Origin: Rhynchopus sp. YZ270_cl-10
Taxonomy: Eukaryota > Euglenozoa > Diplonemea > Diplonemida > Diplonemidae
Direction: 5' to 3'
Assembly: GCA_964035575.1 (NCBI GenBank)
Contig: OZ037905.1
Coordinates: 707,001-771,000, forward strand
Length of the DNA: 64,000 nt
A program made the translations under genes and the position numbers. Below the pieces are notes generated by a model. The model saw only the letters and a list, made by a program, of their open reading frames with translations, was not told the DNA's origin and made no database searches. This document shows positions 12,573 through 22,493 of the stretch, piece after piece. Positions within the stretch are counted from its first letter, which is position 1. Each line of letters begins with the position of its first letter.

Positions 12573-13715
12573 CTACCACTTCTTCAACCGTGTCGGGCTC
12601 TGCACTCTGCTCTCCGCGAAGGGGGACGTCAATGCTGGGGGGTTTCGCGTTGCATGGGAAGACATAGAGTGCAGTGAGTGTGGTGTCGCTGTTGAGAGCT
12701 TTGTGTGTGGGGAGATGTGGTCGAGGATGCTGACGTGCGCTCCGGTGGTGTTGCTGTGGTGGGCGGGGAGAGGGGTAGGTGCTGCGTCTGTGGCGATGGA
12801 TCTGCCAGCATGCGAGCTACGTGGTTCGGTGGGGGTCACCCCTGCATTAGCATATTGCTTGAGAACATTGCGCAGTTTAGAAATGGTTTCCTTCTTCCCC
12901 TGCAGCTTTGCATGCAACCTCGTAATCTCCAACTGCAGCGCCGTCAGCACCGCACCACTATTCGCCGTGCTCGCCACCTTCACCTCCCCTCCCCCCTCCA
13001 CCTGCGCCTCCAGCAGCTTCACATTCTGCTCCCTCAACTCCTTCAACTGTCTCTGCAGCTGCGCTACCTTCCCTTCCCCTTCAGGCCTCTTTAGGTAGCC
13101 CTCTTCTTCTGTAATCTTCCTTTGCAGTGCGTGGTATCCGGTTAGGAGAACCTCTTGTTCAGAGTCTTTGTCGGCAAGAAAGGCGACGTGCTGCTGTGTT
13201 TGGGAGAGCTCAGCTTCGAGCTCGGAGGCTCTTTGGCGGGAGGCTTCGTGGGCTGAGATGAGAAGATGCTGTTTCTCTAGAACCGATGCGCCGGCAGAGG
13301 CAGGGGGGGCGATACCCTGCGCCTGCAGTGCATCCTCCACAGCACGCTCCATAGCGGAGGCGTCGGTGGTAAGCTTCTGCACCTCTCCCGAGAGAACGCT
13401 GCGGTGGTTCTCCGCATTGGCAAGCTCCTGCTTGTAGAGAGCGATCTCCTTCTGCAGCGACTCAGCTTGGACATCGTCTTGGATTGTCCGGGCGGCGGTG
13501 CGTGGCGCTGTTTTCGCCTCCCGCAGGGTAGTGTGCAAAGCGTCCCGCTGGGCGACCACGATAAGAAGCTGCCGTCGTGTCTCCTCCAGGTCGGCCCGCA
13601 CAGCAGCGTTTTCCCCTGCCAATGTGCGCACCTCCTGCTGAAATGCGCTGGACTCAGTGCGGAGGCGGACAATCTCATTATACCCTACAGGGTCGCTTGA
13701 AGAGAGGTCACCCAT
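12573..13715 (-). CDS. Coiled-coil protein, unrecognised family
   Basis: A single exon of 380 residues. From about residue 10 to 285 it is nearly continuous coiled coil, with heptad-like runs such as LQRQLKELREQNVKLLEAQ. The last ~95 residues are a low-complexity Ser/Thr/His/Pro tail ending SPTRLKKW. The start at 13715 (MGDLSSSD) is preferred over the in-frame ATG at 13766, because a good pyrimidine tract with AG at 13734-13733 lies between them and the upstream ATG falls inside a perfect hairpin. A cytoskeletal or basal-body role would be a guess from composition alone. The 3' end is only 175 bases from the next start downstream. Confidence 0.75.
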   Translation of the reverse strand: MGDLSSSDPVGYNEIVRLRTESSAFQQEVRTLAGENAAVRADLEETRRQLLIVVAQRDALHTTLREAKTAPRTAARTIQDDVQAESLQKEIALYKQELANAENHRSVLSGEVQKLTTDASAMERAVEDALQAQGIAPPASAGASVLEKQHLLISAHEASRQRASELEAELSQTQQHVAFLADKDSEQEVLLTGYHALQRKITEEEGYLKRPEGEGKVAQLQRQLKELREQNVKLLEAQVEGGGEVKVASTANSGAVLTALQLEITRLHAKLQGKKETISKLRNVLKQYANAGVTPTEPRSSHAGRSIATDAAPTPLPAHHSNTTGAHVSILDHISPHTKLSTATPHSLHSMSSHATRNPPALTSPFAESRVQSPTRLKKW

Positions 13716-13762
13716 TAGGTTGGCCTTTGTTTCTGTATGTGGGGTGGAAGAGAAAGCTAGAT

Positions 13763-13800
13763 TCATATACTTTCAGTTCACAGAAACTGAAAGTATATGA
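13763..13800. repeat. Perfect 16-bp hairpin
   Basis: TCATATACTTTCAGTT and its exact inverse flank the six-base loop CACAGA. It sits immediately upstream of the likely trans-splice acceptor of the coiled-coil gene, so it would lie in the outron of the primary transcript. Confidence 0.85.
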
Positions 13801-14500
13801 AACCTAACTTCTCTGAAGAGAAGTGAAAAAAGAGAAGGAGATGGTCGAAAAATATGACAAACAACCCTGTAGGGTTGCAGTTGCAGTAGAATAAAGGGTG
13901 GGGGTGGAAGAGAGGGAGATGTCTTGAGTAGTAGGGGGGGAAAGGACGTATATTTGAGACAAATGAAATTTGGCACGATAGTTCTCACGGGAAAATAAAA
14001 AAATAGAACAAAAAAAGGATATTCCACAAAAAACCCCCCTCCCAAAAAAAAGTCAATTTCATTGCAATGAAAAAAATTGACAAAAAAAAAAAAAAAATGG
14101 CCAGATTGCAATTGTACCGTTTTGGGCCGCTGTAATTGTGCTGTAATTGTGGTGTAATTGTGGCGTGATTGTGCTCAGTTTTGGTCAGTTCTGCTCAGTT
14201 CTGCGTAAGTGTGTGTACGTGTGCGTAAGTGTACGTAAGTGTGCGTAAGTGTTGGTACTTGTGGGTACGTGTGTGTAAGTGTGCAAAAACGGATTTTTTT
14301 GTTTTCTGCATGTTTCTCCTGCTCTCTTATCTTAAATTTAGTGCCCAATAATGCTGAAGGTCGGCCAACAAGACTTTGATAACATTTCTCTTAATATTGC
14401 ACTTTTTTTGGCGTGGCTGCATAACCGATTCCCCGCGTTTCTACCAGTTGTCATGCCGGTTAGGGGGGCATTCATGTGCAGTGCTCCCGCTAAGGAAAAA

Positions 14501-14573
14501 GCCGGTCATATATGACCGATAAATGAATAAATAAAAAAAGCCAAAAAAGTGCCCGGTCATATATGACCGGGCA
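14501..14573. repeat. Paired GGTCATATATGACC palindromes
   Basis: CGGTCATATATGACCG is at 14503-14518, and a perfect 24-base palindrome with the same core is at 14550-14573 (arm TGCCCGGTCATA). The two are 31 bases apart in A-rich DNA. Confidence 0.85.
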
Positions 14574-14591
14574 TTTTACACGGGGGTCTGG

Positions 14592-14632
14592 GGGTCTTAA
14601 GTGGGGTGGCGAAGCCACCCCACTTAAGACCC
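14592..14632. repeat. Perfect 19-bp hairpin with 3-base loop
   Basis: GGGTCTTAAGTGGGGTGGC is followed by GAA and its exact inverse. It lies 18 bases beyond the GGTCATATATGACC pair and may be one end or a remnant of the same foldback element. Confidence 0.85.
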
Positions 14633-15050
14633 TATGGAAAAGCGAAAGATAGTGGAGCTCAAAGTTTTCAAATCAAAAAAGAAACCCCCCCTCTCCTAAA
14701 CCCCTCTATTCTTTTCAACCCCTCACCCCCGTCATTTCATTCAGAACCTCAAATACCCCGTTACCCAAGCTAATTATGTCAGGAACTCAGCCACATAGGG
14801 GTGCGAACGGCGAACCGCCGAAAATCGATTGGTTTTATTTTGTCATTCATATTCAGAATTGTAGCTTCAATTCGTCATATGGGGGGGTCCACGCATGGCA
14901 GTAGTGGAACTAATAGTGGCAACGATGTGTTAATTCTACCCAATGATATCGTAAACTTAGTCGGTAAAAACACCGGTCGTTTGGAAAACGAAAAAGTTGT
15001 TTCTCTGACTATTTGAGCGCCCCCCCACCTTTCCGCGTTGCTTTCACCTT

Positions 15051-15596
15051 TTAAATTTTTGGAGGTGCTTGTAGATTTGAATATTCGAATCCCACTTGCG
15101 GGTCAACCTGAACGCAGCTACATAGCTTTGAGGTGGCTGTAATGTTTTGTTCGTCATCGTCAAAGAGAAGGATGTCTTGCGTCGCAACATCGAAGTGCGC
15201 TGCAAACCGTTTGATGTGATGCGTCTTGCCTGGGTTGTCGGTGTCGCCACGCCGCCGTGGGTTATATGCTACTACAAACAGCTGGCTTGCTATGTGCTCT
15301 GGAAAGAGCGCCTTCAGCAATGCATTTACCAGGTCATCCCCCACCAGGTGTGTCCCCTTCGCCACATCTCCTACATACTCCACAGAGTCGGAATGAGTCG
15401 CAATGCCCACCTTCACCCCTTGCTCCAACAATACCGGCACCACCTCAACAAAGGCCTTCTTAGCAGAGGCAACATAGTTGCCAAACCCCTCTGTCGTCAA
15501 CCTACCATGTGAATGCTGTGCGACTGCTGTCTGGTCCATGTCAAAGGCCACTACCTTCACCTGATAGAAGGATAATGCATCTAAGAATCTCCGCAT
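15051..15596 (-). CDS. HAD-fold hydrolase (putative phosphatase)
   Basis: A single exon of 181 residues. Motif I is FDMDQTAV near residue 18, giving the nucleophile and acid Asp pair. A Thr/Ser motif II is likely at GIATHSDS, the motif III Lys in KTHHIKRF, and motif IV is LLFDDDEQN. The protein is small with little cap insertion, so it probably acts on a small phosphorylated metabolite or a protein; the substrate cannot be told. The start follows a C-rich tract ending in AG at 15603-15602, only five bases before the ATG. There is no signal peptide, so it is presumably cytosolic. Confidence 0.82.
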   Translation of the reverse strand: MRRFLDALSFYQVKVVAFDMDQTAVAQHSHGRLTTEGFGNYVASAKKAFVEVVPVLLEQGVKVGIATHSDSVEYVGDVAKGTHLVGDDLVNALLKALFPEHIASQLFVVAYNPRRRGDTDNPGKTHHIKRFAAHFDVATQDILLFDDDEQNITATSKLCSCVQVDPQVGFEYSNLQAPPKI

Positions 15597-15675
15597 AGTT
15601 CCTGGGGTTGGGGGGGTTGGAGGAGGAGAGAAAGTGGGGGGGAAAGGAAAAGTTTTAGGGAGGAAAAAATAGATT

Positions 15676-15990
15676 CCATGACTGAAACTTTGTCATGATA
15701 ATGATGTCATTGGTCACAAAAGCATAATACCTCAAACTCACGAAGACGTTGGCATTTGACAAAGCACATTGCTGGTCAAAAAAAAAAAAAAAAATACATA
15801 AAATGGTGTGGCTGACGATCCCAAAATAGCAGAAAATAGCACCTCCCTTCAGCCGCTCCAAAAAAAATCCAGATGCCCAGAATAGCAGAAAATAGCCCAA
15901 AAATAGCATGCCCCCTTCAGCCACACCATAAAATGCAGAACTGTTTGCCAAATGCGATCATCATGTCATGACAAAGTGTCGTCATTTCAG
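15676..15990. mobile_element. MITE-like element with ~24-bp imperfect inverted ends
   Basis: The left part reads ACTTTGTCATGATAATGATG, and the right part carries the inverse (ATCATCATGTCATGACAAAG). Inside is a second inverted pair around GGTGTGGCTGA and a direct repeat of AATAGCAGAAAATAGC. No open frame. The boundaries are approximate. Confidence 0.55.
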
Positions 15991-16060
15991 GAGGGGGGAG
16001 AGGGGAGAGGAAAGGGGGAGGAATCTATTTGTTAAGTCGCTTTCTCTTCTTTATTTCATT

Positions 16061-16210
16061 TTTTTGTTGTGTCGACAATCACCTGCTAGTGCAGGATCTG
16101 TACTCAATGTCGCCCGAAGGCTATTGTACTTAAAAGATATAGACGGAGGTCGTCCTCAACTCTGGAAAGTCGCTTTTATTTGTTGTTTATGCATTCGAGT
16201 GCTGTAATAT
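16061..16210 (-). repeat. 145-bp dispersed A-tailed repeat (family B), copy 2
   Basis: Almost identical to the copy at 5863-6013. The near-identity over ~145 bases at two distant sites indicates recent dispersal. The A-rich tail is on the minus strand. Confidence 0.8.
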
Positions 16211-16864
16211 ACACAAAAGTTGCATCATCAAAGTTTGGGGGATAGGGTGGGTTAAAGGGGTCACGTGAGAAAATAAAGTAGTTGGTTAGAAATTCAGTAC
16301 ATCATGTTTCAGTCCTAACTGCATACATTGGTAGTATCAGAGGGGGACATCGTCAGTGCAAGACCCTCCGAGATGTAAAGAGTTTTAACCACTGTTGCTA
16401 TTATCAAACAGTCTTTGCGCTCTACTTGTCTTTTCAAAAACTAAAACCTAGACCTGTCAACACAAAAATTATGAACGACTTAGCTTCTGTGAGCTCGCAA
16501 GGGAGGTGTCGCTACGCACCTGTCCGAAGACTGCTGCCCCTTTTTTTTTTGTGAAGCGTTGGCTTTTTAATAACATTTTTTTTTTCCTCTTCTGGTCGCC
16601 CCTTTTTATTGCAAGGGGCTTTTACTGAGAGGGGGAACCAATACTAGAGACCTATTGTATTTGATTCCCCTATTTTTTTTTCCCCTTTCAAGCCTAAAAA
16701 AAGAGTTACCTCTTGTATTCGCTCAAGAAGGGACGCAGTAAGTTCACAAAAAAGAAAAATTGACAGATGTGTTGTGCACCTCTCGTGCACGATCATCTGA
16801 AAACACAAAGAAGAAGGAAGTATCTACAATAAGGAAGTCGCAAGCGCACAACATCACCTCTCTC

Positions 16865-17046
16865 CATAGATGGAACGCCCATATGGGCACCAAAAAATAT
16901 GGGCAATATGGGCGGGATATGGGCGGATATGGGCGCCTTTTTTGCCCATATCCGCCCATATGGGCAATATGGGCGCCCATATTGCCCATATCCTGTTTTT
17001 TGGGGTGCCCATAATAGCAGCTGCCCATATGGGCGTTCCATCTATG
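16865..17046. mobile_element. MITE filled with ATATGGGC motifs
   Basis: The 182-bp element has perfect 25-bp inverted ends (outer bases CATAGATGGAACGCCCATAT). It is flanked by TCTCTC on both sides, a possible but low-complexity 6-bp duplication. The interior is largely built from ATATGGGC and its inverse GCCCATAT, repeated in both orientations more than a dozen times. Confidence 0.85.
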
Positions 17047-17274
17047 TCTCTCTCTCTCTTTCTTTATGTGTAGCCTCGTTCACTACGTAGAAGGAACAGC
17101 TTGGAAGCCAGACAAAAAAAAAACTAATAAAAAAAACTTTTGAAAGATGAACGAGCCTGTACTTTGCGTGGAAAAAAATATCAAACTGAAAGTTAGCACA
17201 TATTGGGGGATGTTTATGTATTCATTCGGTCGGAACAAAACAGTCAGAGGTTTTAAGTTGGTCATGGGATTTCA

Positions 17275-17396
17275 CACGGATACTGCCAGATCTGCCAGAT
17301 ATTGGAAGCCACACCCAGATCTGGCTCGTTTTCCAGCGAATAAGTTATGAATCTGGGTTTTCATTTTTTTTTCGCCCAGATCTGGCAGTATCCGTG
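17275..17396. mobile_element. 122-bp MITE, 20-bp perfect TIR, 6-bp TSD
   Basis: The terminal repeat CACGGATACTGCCAGATCTG is perfect at both ends. ATTTCA flanks it at 17269-17274 and 17397-17402, a clean 6-bp target duplication. The superfamily is not assigned. Confidence 0.85.
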
Positions 17397-17754
17397 ATTT
17401 CAAATTTTCGGAGATTTTATTTCGAATTTTTGGGTGGGTAGGCTTGGGTGGAAGCTGCACCTTGATTTTTTTTTTTTTGCCTGCGGCACCATTTTCCATT
17501 GCGGGCTTGCATTTTGCAGCCAAAAATGCAACTTGACCAAAAGCTGCAAAAAGTTGACCCATTTTTTACCCCCGCCATAAAGAGCTCGCTGAGCTCGGAA
17601 ATGCAACAGAAGAGGGTTTTCTTGGGTGTAGGAAAAATTCTAGGACAAAGCGGAAGCCCTTGGAAAACCCGAAAATATGTTTAAAAAACCAACTTAATCC
17701 CTGAAAACAGTGAAGAACTTTGGGTGGGGCTCAAACGGGGGGTATGGGGGAACT

Positions 17755-17875
17755 GCACGACGGTGAAGTAAAGGAATTGACTTGGGGTTTACTTTCATCG
17801 TTGTAAGTCAACGATGAAACTACAAGTAAACCACAAGTCAAGTCATTTACTTTACCGTCGTGTGCGGTGTATATG
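17755..17875. mobile_element. Foldback element around GACTTG/CATCGTTG
   Basis: A ~120-bp imperfect palindrome. The left arm starts GCACGACGGTGAAGTAAA and the right arm ends TTTACTTTACCGTCGTG. The centre is CATCGTTG-TAAGT-CAACGATG. No target duplication was seen. Confidence 0.7.
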
Positions 17876-18119
17876 ATGACACAACCGATATCCCAATTAG
17901 CTGGATTGGGACAAAAAAAAGGTTTCATTTTATGTGAGTATAGAACTTTATTTCATGAAGAAAAAAAGACAAAAAAAAAATCAAAACTTTTTGGTTGTGT
18001 TTTCGTGTAGGGACCCTGACAGGGTTGTTTATTTTATTTTGTGGTGTCGACAAAATCACTCAAACAAAAGAGGGGGGCGGGGGTAACGGTTAGATACTAC
18101 CCTCCTGCTTGGACACCAA

Positions 18120-18235
18120 AGAAAGAGAAATTGAAAGTGCAAACGCCTCGCCGTACACCGGCGGACGCAGGGCACTAATTCTCCACGGGTTATCGAACCC
18201 CAGAGAGCACTTCATTGCCATGCACACGGTTTACC
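18120..18235 (-). repeat. tRNA-like short repeat (family A)
   Basis: On the minus strand it reads ATGGCAATGAAGTGC, a B-box-like GGGGTTCGATAACCC (18187-18201), then GTGCCCTGCGTCC and GAGGCGTTTGCACTTTC. It is the first of four family members packed into 18120-18722 downstream of the kinase gene. Confidence 0.6.
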
Positions 18236-18237
18236 AC

Positions 18238-18315
18238 ACCAAAGAAAGTGAAGTTGTTGAATAGTGTAAACGCTTCTAGGACGCAAGCGACACTCCGCGT
18301 GGTTAATCGTTATTG
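18238..18315 (-). repeat. Family A repeat, degenerate
   Basis: Plus-strand GTGAAGTTGTTGAATAGTG, AAACGCTTCTAGGACGCAAG and a weak GGTTAATCG in the B-box position. It follows the previous copy directly. Confidence 0.5.
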
Positions 18316-18364
18316 TTCGATCAGCATAAACTGCCTCAATAATGCCAAAAACTTCGTACAGAAG

Positions 18365-18425
18365 AAGAAGAAAAAAAACTCTTGAAGTTGAAGTGCAAAC
18401 GCCTCTGGGACGCAGGCACTGAGAA
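18365..18425 (-). repeat. Family A repeat
   Basis: Plus-strand TTGAAGTTGAAGTGCAAACG followed by CCTCTGGGACGCAGGCACTG. Short form without the B-box part. Confidence 0.6.
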
Positions 18426-18689
18426 AAAAAAGGAGGGGGTGACATCTTTTTCCTCATAGAGCAGCCGACCAGGCACTGCCTATGAAAATTTTTTTCGTTC
18501 ACAACGTTCAAAAAAAAAAATATTACACAAAACAAAAGACAGATAACAGAAAGGTGGATCGATTAAAAATAGGGCATTTTTTGAAGGGTTGTTTCGAACC
18601 CGGGCAGAAAGGGGCCACTGTGGAGGTCTCGCGGTGCCCTCTGTGAATGCTGAGGGCAAAAAAAAAAGGTACAAAAAAAAAAAAACGTC

Positions 18690-18722
18690 TCACCAGACAT
18701 CGGCGGACGCAGGTACTTTAAA
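18690..18722 (-). repeat. Family A repeat fragment
   Basis: CTCACCAGACATCGGCGGACGCAGG core only, seen on the plus strand as CGTCTCACCAGACATCGGCG then GACGCAGG. Confidence 0.5.
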
Positions 18723-18970
18723 AAATAAAAGGAAATCTTGAAAGACTGACTGTCTATGCCTCATCTTGGAAATCTATGACACATTGGTATTCCGAAACGG
18801 AGAGTAAAACACCTTGGTGCAGTGCCAAGTCATGTGGGTGACCATCATGGCACCTTTGGGCACCTTTTGGTGATCGATTCAGAGCCAGCACACTTTGAGG
18901 CAACATCAGGCGGCAAAGGACGCACGCACGCAACGAATCATCTTCTCTCTCTCCTCTCTCTCACTCTAAC

Positions 18971-21900
18971 TCACATAGGCAGCGGTTTGTTGTGCTGTTC
19001 ATTGAACTTCTCTTCGCAAAAGATTAGTTGCGAGATGAGCTGTGTAAAAAAAAAATGATGACAAATGCACTGTCTTATTATGGACAGAAATTTATGCATA
19101 AAAGTACACACAGTCTACCTGGGGGGTTTTTTCTCCTTCGCGGTTTTTCTCAAAATCAGAAAAAAAAAATGCAACACACCTGCATCATTGCTGGCTTATC
19201 CCGTACCATATACTCTGCCTCAGCCATGACGTTGTCAGACGCTTTTTCGTCAACATCGTCCAATCTGTAGGTATGTTGTTTTGAAAGCCGTTTGTGTGGG
19301 TAGATCCCTTGAGATCCCTTGAGATCCTTAGAGTGGAACACTTCCCAAAAGGTGGTGATTTGGTGTGTTTGAAATCATATGTGGGTCATTCCTACTCGGA
19401 GGTGGGGGGAATGGTAAGTTGGAGAATATTTTTGGATGTCATACTTCCGATAGACCTTTACGAACCTCTGCTCCCCCAACTCCTCGCTCAAGAACATCCG
19501 CAGTGCTTCGATGCGGTACATGAGAGGGTCCCCCGCCTTCACGTTAGGGAGGTGCAGCGTTTGCCCGTCTAGAACAAATTTACTCATAGTCATCAGCGGT
19601 GAGGGCTTTACCACATCGTCTTCGAAGTCTTCCTTCGCGATTTGGCCGCTTTTGAGTGCTTCAATGTGGTGCACCATGCCCTGTGGTGTAGTATCGGTTT
19701 CTTGCATATTTAATTCCACCCCGCAAACCCTTAAAAAGATCTTTGAATATTAATACCTTGTAGTCGCCAAGCCATTCGTCGTTGTCCCGCATTTCCCCTT
19801 GCGCCTCATCGTTCACAAATGTGTCTAAGTCTGCGTCCTCTTGCTTCTGTGCCGCTGCTGCTGCCTCCCTTTCCTTCTCCTTTGCCTCCTGATTGGACGG
19901 CGATGGTGATGGCGACGGTGACGGGCCTGCAAGCTCCTCTTCAAAGCGTTGTTTGTTGCGTCTCGCTTGTTCACGCATTTCCATGTAGGCTGAGCGTCGC
20001 TCCTCTGCGGTTGGTGTAGCAGACTTCTGCCGGCTTGGTGTCGACGGTGTCTGTGGGGAGCAGGGGCTGCAGGGGTTGGAGCGGGGCGACTCTGCGCGGT
20101 TGCCATTGGCAGCGTGGCCTCCTCCGTCTGCAGGCTTTTTGATAGGGCCGCCGGCGTCGATGAGACGTGCCTTGTTGCGGGCGGCTTCGCGTTTCATGTC
20201 GAGGAAGGCGTTGCGCTGCTGCTGTGCGAGCTCCTCAGGTGTCGGGGCAGGGCGGCGTTCCCGGCGTTCGCAGTCGTGGTGCTTCCCGGGGCGTGCGTCG
20301 TCTGGTGTTGGTGTCGGTGACGGTGTTGGCACGTCATGCTCAGCACGCCGTCTGTTCTGTGCTGCCGCATTGCGCATCTCCCAATAGGCCTTCCCCGCAG
20401 CGCGTGCACGTGAGTCTGCATCGCGCTTCTCCTGCTCCTGCCGTTCCCTCTCCTTTGCCTTCGCGTCTTCTTCCATTTGGTGCATCTGTTTGTTCCATTT
20501 CTGTGGTGGTGGTGGTGGTGGAGATGGAGGGTGAGGGTGAGGGTTGCATACATCCTCGCGTTGTCTGTGTAGGGCACGCTCCTTCGCCTCGTTTTGTTCG
20601 TTGGCTTTCTGCTCTTGGCGTTTTCTGAGAGAGAGGGGGTATTTTGCAATGTCTCAAAAAATGCATTTTCGCATATTTTTCTATACATACCTTTCCCGCC
20701 ATTTGTCTAATTCCTCGTCGCGACATTTCCGGCGCTTTTCTTTCTGTTTTTTTTTGTTTTTTTTTCGATTATACTACACGAGGTACCGAAACAGGTGTAC
20801 CTCACCCCAACCATCTTGAATGGTGCATTACACCAAAAAGCAAAAAAACTCAGTTCTGTCTATGCCATACCTCAGCCTCCTCGCGCTTCTCCATTTCCAT
20901 ACGACGCTGCTCCATCTCCTCTCGACGTTGCACCTCACGCAGACGCGCCTGCTGCTCTGCACGGTGCTTCGCAGCACGCATCTCCTCTTCGTTGCGGCGG
21001 TCCGCAGCTTCTCGTCTGGGGTCCACATTGGGGGAAATCCCATTACCACCACCACCACCACCTCCACCTCCACCTCCACCGTTAACCTGCCTAGCCTGGA
21101 TTCGTTGTTTCGCGTCGTTTCGTTCTTTTTGCCGTTGTTCGTCAGAAACCAGCTGTTTTTTGTCAGTAATCTTCTGTCCCAACTCGGTCGCCAAATCGGA
21201 GATGTACTGCGCAACGTACGGCTTCGAAACAATCTGATTAATCGCCGGCCGCTCCCGGCAGTCCCTCTTTAGCATCCACCCGATCATCTCGCGGAGCTCC
21301 TTGCTGTACTCATAGGAAATCGGTGGGTACACCCCTTTGATAATCTTTTGCATCAGAATTTTCATGTTTTGCCCTTCAAAAGCATGCTGCAAGGTGGTTA
21401 TCTCATAGAGAATGCACCCTAATGCCCAGATGTCGCTTTTGTTATTGTAGGGCCTATTCTGGCAGAGCTCTGGGCTAAAGTAGTAGGGTGTGCCGCAAAC
21501 GGTATGCGCCAGGGCCATTGTATGACGCAAAACCGTTGCAATACCAAAATCACCTAATTTGACAACCCCGTTGGAGGTTAAGAAGACATTCTGGCATTTT
21601 AAATCGCGGTGAAGGATGTGCCGTTGGTGGAGGTAGTTTAATGCAAGGCAGATTTGCGAAAAATAGCTGAGAATTTGTGTTTCCTTCATGCGAATTCCTT
21701 TCCGAGAACGGATCTTTCCCGACATATCCCCACCATCCGCATACTCCATCACAATAAACAGCGAGCTTCTGTGTTCAAACGACTCTTTGTACGCAGTGAT
21801 ATTCGGGTGCACAATCTGCGACAGCAGTCGCACCTCATTGCGCGCCTCCTCCTTCTCGGCGGGCTTCATGCCGCTCATCTGCACCTCCTTCGCAATAAGC

Positions 21901-21986
21901 TGCTTTCCATCCTCCCTCCGCTTCACCAACCACGCTGCGCCAAATGAACCCTTCCCAACAACCTTTATTTTCTCATATTTTTCCAT
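18971..21986 (-). CDS. NEK1/NEK5-type NIMA-related protein kinase
   Basis: Seven exons (21986-20871, 20743-20691, 20624-20552, 20500-19757, 19680-19445, 19264-19180, 19039-18971) join in frame to 791 residues. The kinase domain fills 1-260: GKGSFG loop, K33, HRDLKCQN with D128, DFG with D146, and the NEK-like CGTPYYFSPE. A charged coiled region follows. Three copies of a unit of the form AYxEMRxxARRNKxR then alternate with Ser/Pro-rich linkers, as in the middle of animal NEK1. The C-terminal block IEALRMFLSEELGEQRFVKVYRKLDD matches the conserved end of NEK1/NEK5. Such kinases act at cilia and basal bodies. A trans-splice acceptor with a long CT tract ends in AG at 22010-22009. The small exons 2, 3, 6 and 7 rest on phase and homology. 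Confidence 0.9.
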
Positions 21987-22029
21987 TTTTTTTTTATAGA
22001 AAAGTGTACTGTAGAGAGAGAGAGAGATG

Positions 22030-22130
22030 ATTGTACAGTCATACGTTGGTGGGGTAAAAACCCACCAATTTTTTTTACCCTAAATCCACCAAGTTAATAC
22101 CACCAACGTTTGGTGGACAACTGTATATGG
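22030..22130. mobile_element. Small foldback around CCACCAACGT
   Basis: ACGTTGGTGG near the left end and CCACCAACGT near the right are inverted, with further CCACCAA copies inside. It lies immediately upstream of the kinase trans-splice site. Boundaries are approximate. Confidence 0.45.
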
Positions 22131-22493
22131 TATGCCTAAGAGGCTAGGGTTAGATTGGGGGAATAGAAAAGCGGGTTTTTTGGGATTGTTTTGGCTGTTG
22201 TTTCCTTTTTGCCGAAAAAAGAAAAAGCATGGTAGTTTGGTATTGCAAAAGATGCATGAAGAGGTGAAGGAGGAGGAGGGGGAGAGGGTACAAAAAAAAT
22301 CCACGAAAAGCCCCTAAGGGAGAGAACCTTCAGATTCCTTCGGGGGTATCCGTTTTTGCGCAGTAAAAGTGTACCTTGGTGAAAATATAGGGGGGGGCAG
22401 ATGAGTTAGTTTAGGGCAAGCCCGCCCTCTCCTTTTGGAAGAAAACCCCCAGTAAGGCTTTCTCCCAAAACATGATTCGCACAAAAAGGTGAA

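Larger units (their letters stand above)
13801..15050. other. Intergenic: degenerate GT-rich repeats and palindromes
   Basis: From about 14110 to 14290 there are loosely repeated units of the types GTAATTGTG and GTAAGTGTGC. A cluster of three strong palindromes follows at 14501-14632 and is listed separately. No gene was recognised. Confidence 0.6.

Noticed and set aside
13764-13766. Upstream ATG as start of the coiled-coil gene
   Set aside because: It lies in a perfect hairpin and upstream of a strong acceptor AG, so the mature mRNA probably lacks it.
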